Below are positions 59,530 to 64,000 of a stretch of 64,000 nt of DNA, in pieces. The stretch is from Nocardioides sp. Soil805. GTDB lineage: Bacteria; Actinomycetota; Actinomycetes; Propionibacteriales; Nocardioidaceae. The notes below the pieces were generated by a model. That model saw only the letters and a list, made by a program, of their open reading frames with translations, did not search any database and had not been told where the DNA came from. The position numbers and the translations under genes are program-made. Positions within the stretch are counted from its first letter, which is position 1. Each line of letters starts with the position of its first letter. The stretch covers positions 62,001 to 126,000 of the forward strand of contig NZ_LMSU01000003.1 of assembly GCF_001429625.1 (NCBI RefSeq). The letters run 5' to 3'.

Positions 59530-60778
59530 CCGGCGCCCGCGGCAGACCGCGGACGGGCAGGTCGTCGACCCGGCCCTCGGCCTCCATCCGTCGGGCGGCG
59601 CCCGACGCCCCGTAGCGAGCGGCCAGCGGGCCGGCGCTCACCCCGTGGGCGACCACGCTGAGCAGGACGGTCATCCCCACCACCGCCACGGCGCGGTCGG
59701 AGTCGGCGCCCAGCTCCTCGAGGGCGAGCAGGGCGAAGACCAGCGACGCCAGGCCGCGCGGTCCGAACCAGCCGACGAACAGCACCGTGCCGCGGTCGAG
59801 GCCGGCGCCGAGCGCCGCCAGTGCGACGGGCACCATGCGCACGACGGTGAGGCTGAGCACGGCGTAGAGCACGGTCGTCAGGTCCAGGTTCTCGGCGACG
59901 AGGGTCAGGGCGACGACGCCGAAGGCGAGCCACACGAACAGCGAGGCCAGGCCGCTCACCTGCTCGAGGAACACCAGCTCGGCGGCCCGTCTCCGCCCGG
60001 CGGTCGCCCCGAACGCCATCCCGCCGCAGAAGGCGGCGACGAACCCGTTGCCCCCGACGGTGACGGCGCCGGCGTACCCGACGAGGGCCAGCGCGAGGAC
60101 CGCGATGCCGGCGAAGTCCTCGGCAGCCCAGCCTCGCGCACGCGACGTACGCAGCAGCCAACCGCCGGCTCCGCCGACGGCACCACCGACGACGGCGCCG
60201 ACGAGGAGCTCGAGCAGGGCCTCACGCAGACCGGGGGCGTCCGCGATCCCCTCGGCGGACGCGGCGCCGGCGATCGCGAGCATGACGACCGGGGTCGCGA
60301 TGCCGTCGTTGAGCCCGCTCTCGACGGTGATGAGCCTCCGGACCCGTGAGGGCACCACGGGGTTGGTCACGACGGGGACGCCCAACGCCGCATCGGTGGG
60401 GGCCAGGGCCGCGCCCACCACCAGCGCGAGCCACAGGTCGAGCTCGGGGAACATCCAGGCCGCCAGCGCCCAGCCGGCCAGGATGGTCAGCGGGAGACCG
60501 ACGCCGAGGAGCCGGACGTACTGGCCCACCTCGTGCCGGAACTCCCGGACCGGCACCCGGGCGGCGTCGGAGAAGAGCACCCACACCAGGGTGACCTCGA
60601 CGAGGGGCGTCAGCGTCTCGGGGGCGGAGGGGCGGTCCACGAGGTCGGTCGCGGCCAGGACCCCTCCCACCACGACGAAGACGATGGGCGCGGACAGGTC
60701 GGCGCGCGTCAGGGAGGCGGACACCAGGGTCCACACGAAGATCGTCACCATCACGACCAGGACGGCCACCAGGTCCAT
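59507..60778 (-). CDS. CPA1-type cation:proton antiporter
   Basis: The 423-residue protein has about 12 membrane helices, the D-A-A-L-G-V-P-V-V segment (transport Asp) and V-E-S-G-L-N-D-G-I-A-T-P (the N-D pair of CPA1). It exchanges Na+ or K+ for H+. GGGAGG lies 6 nt before ATG 60778. It shares a 128-bp divergent promoter region with the P-type ATPase. Confidence 0.88.
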   Translation of the reverse strand: MDLVAVLVVMVTIFVWTLVSASLTRADLSAPIVFVVVGGVLAATDLVDRPSAPETLTPLVEVTLVWVLFSDAARVPVREFRHEVGQYVRLLGVGLPLTILAGWALAAWMFPELDLWLALVVGAALAPTDAALGVPVVTNPVVPSRVRRLITVESGLNDGIATPVVMLAIAGAASAEGIADAPGLREALLELLVGAVVGGAVGGAGGWLLRTSRARGWAAEDFAGIAVLALALVGYAGAVTVGGNGFVAAFCGGMAFGATAGRRRAAELVFLEQVSGLASLFVWLAFGVVALTLVAENLDLTTVLYAVLSLTVVRMVPVALAALGAGLDRGTVLFVGWFGPRGLASLVFALLALEELGADSDRAVAVVGMTVLLSVVAHGVSAGPLAARYGASGAARRMEAEGRVDDLPVRGLPRAPVRGVGDR

Positions 60779-60854
60779 GTCGCGCCTCCCCGGGTCGGCC
60801 CCGGTCCCCAGTGTCGAAGGACCCACGACGGTGGGGCTCGTCCTGCACGGATGA

Positions 60855-60870
60855 GGGGTCCTTTCGGCCC
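60855..60870. promoter_or_regulatory. Degenerate DosR-like box (antiporter / P-type ATPase)
   Basis: GGGGTCCTTTCGGCCC has both arms but one extra base in the centre. It is 36 bp upstream of the ATPase start and 76 bp from the antiporter start. A second imperfect copy, GTGTCGAAGGACCC, is at 60811-60824. Confidence 0.35.
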
Positions 60871-60906
60871 TGTCCCTCGGCGTCGCCACGGGGGGACCAT
60901 CACGAC

Positions 60907-63483
60907 GTGGAGGACACCGGACTGACCGTGGCGGAGGCGGCGCTGCGACTGCGGGAGGTCGGGCCCAACGAGGTCCGCCAGCGGGGTCGCCTCTCGGTGT
61001 GGTCGAGCATCGGTGCGCAGCTGCGGGACCCGCTCGTCGTCGTCCTCCTCGCCGCGTGCCTCATGACGCTGCTCACAGGTGACCTCACCGACGCCGCGGT
61101 GATCGCGTTCGTCGTGGTGGTCAACACCGCGGTGGGGGTCACCCAGGAGATCAGGGCGGACCGCGCGATCAGCGCGCTGGCGCAGCTGAGCGCGCCGGTG
61201 GTCCGGGTCCGGCGCGGGGGCGCCGAGACCCCCGTGCCCGCCGTCGAGCTGGTGCCGGGCGACGTCGTGCTGCTGGGCGAGGGCGACGTCGTCCCGGCCG
61301 ACTGCGAGCTGCTTGAGGCGGCCTCGGTGCTGGTGGACGAGTCGGCCTTGACGGGTGAGTCGGTGGCCGTCGGAAAGGGCGTCCCGCACGGCGAGGCGGT
61401 GGGCGACGTGCTGTCGTCGGGAACGGTCGTGGTCAAGGGGCGGGCCGTGGCACGGGTGACGGAGACCGGCGCGTCCAGCTCCTGGGGCCGGATCGTCGCC
61501 CTCATGGACACCCGGGTCCAACCGACCCCGCTCCAGCTCCGACTGGCCGAGCTGGGCAGGACCCTGGCGCTGGTGGCGGTCGCGCTGTGTGCGCTCGTCC
61601 TCGTCCTCGGCCTCGCGCGCGGTGAGCCGCTGGAGCCGATGCTGGTCACCGCGGTCAGCCTCGCGGTGGCGGCGGTGCCGGAGTCCCTCCCGGCGGTGGT
61701 CACCTTCAGCCTCGCGCTGGGGGCGCGGCGCATGGTGGCCCGCAACGCCGTGGTGCGGCGTCTCCCGGCGGTGGAGACCCTCGGATCGGTGACCGTCCTG
61801 GCGACCGACAAGACCGGCACCCTGACCGAGGCCAGGATGGTGGTGGAGGAGCTCTGGACCCCGGAGCGGTCGGTCAGCGTGACCGGGGGAGCGGCCCTCG
61901 AGCTGGAGCGGGTGCCCGACGTACGAGAGCTCCTGCGGGCCTGCGTGCTGTGCAACGACGCGCACCTCGCGCCGGTGGGGACCCACGGGCCCGGGGCCGG
62001 GCTCGGCGACCCGACCGAGCTCGCCCTGCTCCGCGTCGCCGCGCGGGCCGGACTGAGCAGGAAGGCTCTCGAGCGCGTCGCGGCTCGCATCGGTGAGGTC
62101 CCCTTCGACAGCGCCACCCAGCGGATGACCACCGCCCACGAGGTCGTCGTCGGTGGAGATCCGCGCCTCCTCGTCGTGACCAAGGGCTCCGTGGAGGCCC
62201 TGCACGCCCAGCACGGCTCGAGCGGGCAGTCCGCCGCCTGGCGGGCGGGCCTGGCCCGGGCCACGGAGCTGGCGGGCGAGGGGCACCGGGTGCTCGCGTT
62301 CACGGCGGCGGACGTGCCGAACGGCGCGGACTGGGAGGCCGCCGAGCACCGGCTGCTGGGCCTGGTCGCGATGGACGACCCGGCCAAGCCCGCCGCCCGC
62401 TCCACGATCACGCACTGTCGCACCGCCGGCATCGTCCCGGTCCTTGTCACCGGTGACCACCCGGCCACCGCCCGGGCCGTGGCGCTGCGGGTGGGGGTCC
62501 TCACCCCGGACGAGGACGCCGCCGGGACCAGCGTCGTCACCGGGGCGCAGATCGCCGCCGGGGAGGTGCTCGACCTGACCGTCCCCCGGGTCTTCGCCCG
62601 GACCAGTCCCGAGCAGAAGCTGGACATCGTCCAGGCCTGGAAGGACCGGGGCGCGGTCGTCGCCATGACCGGTGACGGGGTCAACGACGGGCCGGCCCTG
62701 CACCGGGCGGACATCGGCGTCGCCATGGGACACCGTGGCACCGAGGTCGCCCGGCAGGCGGCCGACCTGGTCCTCGCCGACGACGACCTCGCCACCGTGG
62801 TCGTCGCCGTGCAGGAGGGTCGCCGCGTCTACGCCAACATCCGGCACTTCCTGGTCTTCGGCCTCTCCGGGGGAGCGGCCGAGATCCTGGTCATGCTGCT
62901 CGGCCCGTTCGTCGGGCTCGCGGTCCCCCTCACCGCGGCGCAGATCCTCTGGATCAACCTGCTCACCCACGGGATCACAGGGGTCGCCATCGGTGCGGAG
63001 CCTGTCGCGCCGGACGTGATGACCCGCCCTCCCAGGCCACCGGCGCAGAGCGTCCTCGGTGACGGGCTGTGGCAGCGCGTCCTCGTGATCAGCGCGTTCC
63101 TGTCGGTCGTCACGCTGGCCCTCGGCACGTGGGCACACCACGAGGGCCGGCCCTGGCAGACGATGATCTTCCTGGCCCTGACCTGCCTCCAGCTCGGTGT
63201 GGCCGTCGGGCTCAGGCCGCTCCAGCTGACGACGCAGAACCCGTTCCTCCCGGTCGCCGTGGCCGGCTCGTTCCTCCTCGCGCTGGCGGGGGTGTACGTC
63301 CCGGTGCTGCAGGAGCTCCTGGGTACGTCGTCGCTGCCGGCCGCCGACCTCGCCCTCGCAGTCGGCACGGGGCTGCTCGGCTGGCTCGCCGCTCGCCTCA
63401 CCCACACGAGCGCACCTACGACAGCAGGCGCTCCACCCACTCCGGGCGGGCCAGGGCGGCGTCGATCAGCCGGCCGGCGGTGA
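60907..63483 (+). CDS. P-type cation ATPase (P2-type, CtpF-like)
   Basis: The 858-residue protein has the actuator motif L-T-G-E-S-V-A, the phosphorylation site D-K-T-G-T-L-T-E (Asp at about 301), P-E-S-L-P-A in TM4, and T-G-D-G-V-N-D-G-P-A-L. The C-terminal helices include N-L-L-T-H-G-I-T-G. This is the Ca/Mg or Na/K-like P2 layout without heavy-metal domains, as in mycobacterial CtpF. GTG 60907 is chosen because the family N-domain begins directly there. The last 25 residues are low-complexity and lie over an antisense coding-like remnant. Confidence 0.9.
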   Translation: MEDTGLTVAEAALRLREVGPNEVRQRGRLSVWSSIGAQLRDPLVVVLLAACLMTLLTGDLTDAAVIAFVVVVNTAVGVTQEIRADRAISALAQLSAPVVRVRRGGAETPVPAVELVPGDVVLLGEGDVVPADCELLEAASVLVDESALTGESVAVGKGVPHGEAVGDVLSSGTVVVKGRAVARVTETGASSSWGRIVALMDTRVQPTPLQLRLAELGRTLALVAVALCALVLVLGLARGEPLEPMLVTAVSLAVAAVPESLPAVVTFSLALGARRMVARNAVVRRLPAVETLGSVTVLATDKTGTLTEARMVVEELWTPERSVSVTGGAALELERVPDVRELLRACVLCNDAHLAPVGTHGPGAGLGDPTELALLRVAARAGLSRKALERVAARIGEVPFDSATQRMTTAHEVVVGGDPRLLVVTKGSVEALHAQHGSSGQSAAWRAGLARATELAGEGHRVLAFTAADVPNGADWEAAEHRLLGLVAMDDPAKPAARSTITHCRTAGIVPVLVTGDHPATARAVALRVGVLTPDEDAAGTSVVTGAQIAAGEVLDLTVPRVFARTSPEQKLDIVQAWKDRGAVVAMTGDGVNDGPALHRADIGVAMGHRGTEVARQAADLVLADDDLATVVVAVQEGRRVYANIRHFLVFGLSGGAAEILVMLLGPFVGLAVPLTAAQILWINLLTHGITGVAIGAEPVAPDVMTRPPRPPAQSVLGDGLWQRVLVISAFLSVVTLALGTWAHHEGRPWQTMIFLALTCLQLGVAVGLRPLQLTTQNPFLPVAVAGSFLLALAGVYVPVLQELLGTSSLPAADLALAVGTGLLGWLAARLTHTSAPTTAGAPPTPGGPGRRRSAGRR

Positions 63484-63585
63484 CCTCGGTCCCGACGTGG
63501 GTGTCGAAGGCCTCTGGGCCGAGGGGCACCGGCGCGGAATCGTGGGTCGTGGCCGACGACCGCCAGATCGTCGACCCAGCAGGAA
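63416..63585 (-). pseudogene. Coding-like remnant of a gene 3' end
   Basis: On the minus strand a frame ending in TAG at 63418-63416 reads as clean protein with GC-ending codons (P-V-P-L-G-P-E-A-F-D-T-H-V-G, then R-L-I-D-A-A-L-A-R-P-E-W-V-E-R-L-L-S). Upstream it has no ATG and runs into a TGA at about 63600. It looks like the C-terminus of a lost gene, overlapping the end of the P-type ATPase. The family is not recognised. Confidence 0.35.
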
Positions 63586-63604
63586 CGACGCAGGGAGGTC
63601 AGCC

Positions 63605-63802
63605 ATGCCCGCCGACGAGCCGATGGAGAACGCCCGGGCCGCCGCCGAGGCCCGTGAGGCCGTGGCGCGGCGCAGCGATCGCGGCGCCGGCTCGACCGAG
63701 GACGCCCTCAAGAGGTACCTCGCCTCCGAGTCGTTCCGCGAGCGGCGTCGTGAGGAGCGCGACGGCGAGGACGCGGTGGCTGACGGGCAGGACGAGGAGT
63801 GA
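63605..63802 (+). CDS. Small charged hypothetical protein
   Basis: The 65-residue helical protein is rich in Arg, Glu and Ala (A-L-K-R-Y-L-A-S-E-S-F-R-E-R-R-R-E-E-R-D). GGGAGG lies 6 nt before the ATG. It overlaps the next gene by 4 bp. Function is unknown. Confidence 0.55.
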   Translation: MPADEPMENARAAAEAREAVARRSDRGAGSTEDALKRYLASESFRERRREERDGEDAVADGQDEE

Positions 63803-64000
63803 CGCTCGTCGGGGCGGTCCTCGCGACCCTCGTGCTCCTGACGGCGTCACCGTCGGCGGCAGGAGGTCGGATCGACCCCGCGGCGCTGCCCAGCGGCCCC
63901 GCGCCACGCGTCGCCCACCTGGTCCACGACACGATCAGGGACGGGGACCTGAGCATCCCCGCGCCGGGTCGGGGGCGACACGACTCGCTGTGGGTCGTCT
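63799..64000 (+). CDS. Secreted protein, N-terminal fragment
   Basis: The first 67 codons are present before the window edge. They encode a signal peptide (L-V-G-A-V-L-A-T-L-V-L-L-T-A-S-P-S-A-A) and a short soluble start. GTG 63799 overlaps the preceding stop. The family cannot be judged from the visible part. Confidence 0.6.
   Translation, partial: MTLVGAVLATLVLLTASPSAAGGRIDPAALPSGPAPRVAHLVHDTIRDGDLSIPAPGRGRHDSLWVV

Noticed and set aside
1..64000. CRISPR arrays, tRNA/rRNA genes, insertion sequences, prophage
   Set aside because: No spaced direct repeats, no tRNA-like cloverleaf, and no transposase, integrase or phage structural genes were recognised.

Overview
The window is one continuous stretch of high-GC DNA. 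Almost every codon ends in G or C, GTG starts are common, and stop/start overlaps of the ATGA/GTGA type are frequent. Gene content (DUF222/HNH protein, SatD-like protein, WS/DGAT acyltransferase, PhoX, PxpABC, a two-GAF DosS-type kinase) points to an actinomycete, most likely a Nocardioides-like member of the Propionibacteriales. That placement is inferred; there is no rRNA or other marker in the window. I see no tRNA, rRNA, CRISPR array, IS element or prophage.

Layout. 1-6.7 kb holds a SatD-like C-terminus, a membrane protein, a PhoX phosphatase, a PepSY membrane protein, a threonine-aldolase-like lyase and HU. 6.8-10 kb holds a damaged small gene, a DUF6328 membrane protein, a universal stress protein (USP) and a CtlX-type hydrolase. 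10-15.1 kb is a 5-oxoproline / D-glutamate island: a divergent GntR regulator with a clear operator, an NRAMP-like transporter, pxpA, a frameshifted pxpB, pxpC and DUF1445. 15.1-28.9 kb is a stress island: two zinc alcohol dehydrogenases, a beta-CASP RNase, two USPs, a 5'-3' exonuclease, PEP synthase and a DosS/DevS-like sensor kinase. 28.9-36.6 kb holds an XRE regulator, an MFS exporter, an HNH protein and two PAP2-type lipid enzymes, one fused to a CDP-alcohol phosphatidyltransferase. 36.7-47.5 kb holds small membrane proteins, a tiny TTG-start gene, a WS/DGAT triacylglycerol synthase, a PAP2 phosphatase, a diacylglycerol-kinase-like protein, a SulP transporter, small unknowns and a MalT/LAL-type regulator. 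47.5-64 kb holds DUF2252, a ClC channel, a K+ channel, a UvrA-like ATPase, an amidase, a MacB-like ABC pair, a third ADH, a CPA1 antiporter and a P-type ATPase.

Main result. A 14-bp palindrome of the form GGGNC-N-WW-N-GNCCC recurs at about a dozen places from 7.8 to 60.9 kb. Nearly every copy lies 35-110 bp upstream of a start codon, and several occur as tandem pairs 21-23 bp apart. It matches the half-site arrangement of the mycobacterial DosR (DevR) box. The downstream genes resemble DosR-regulon functions: three USPs, a DosS-like kinase, a WS/DGAT (as Tgs1), a cation P-type ATPase (as CtpF), alcohol dehydrogenases and PEP synthase. The window therefore looks like a dormancy/hypoxia-type regulon in a non-mycobacterial actinomycete. 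One tandem pair (28648-28683) has no gene behind it but is followed about 140 bp later by a very strong terminator, so it is a candidate regulon-controlled small RNA. The partner response regulator is not in this window.
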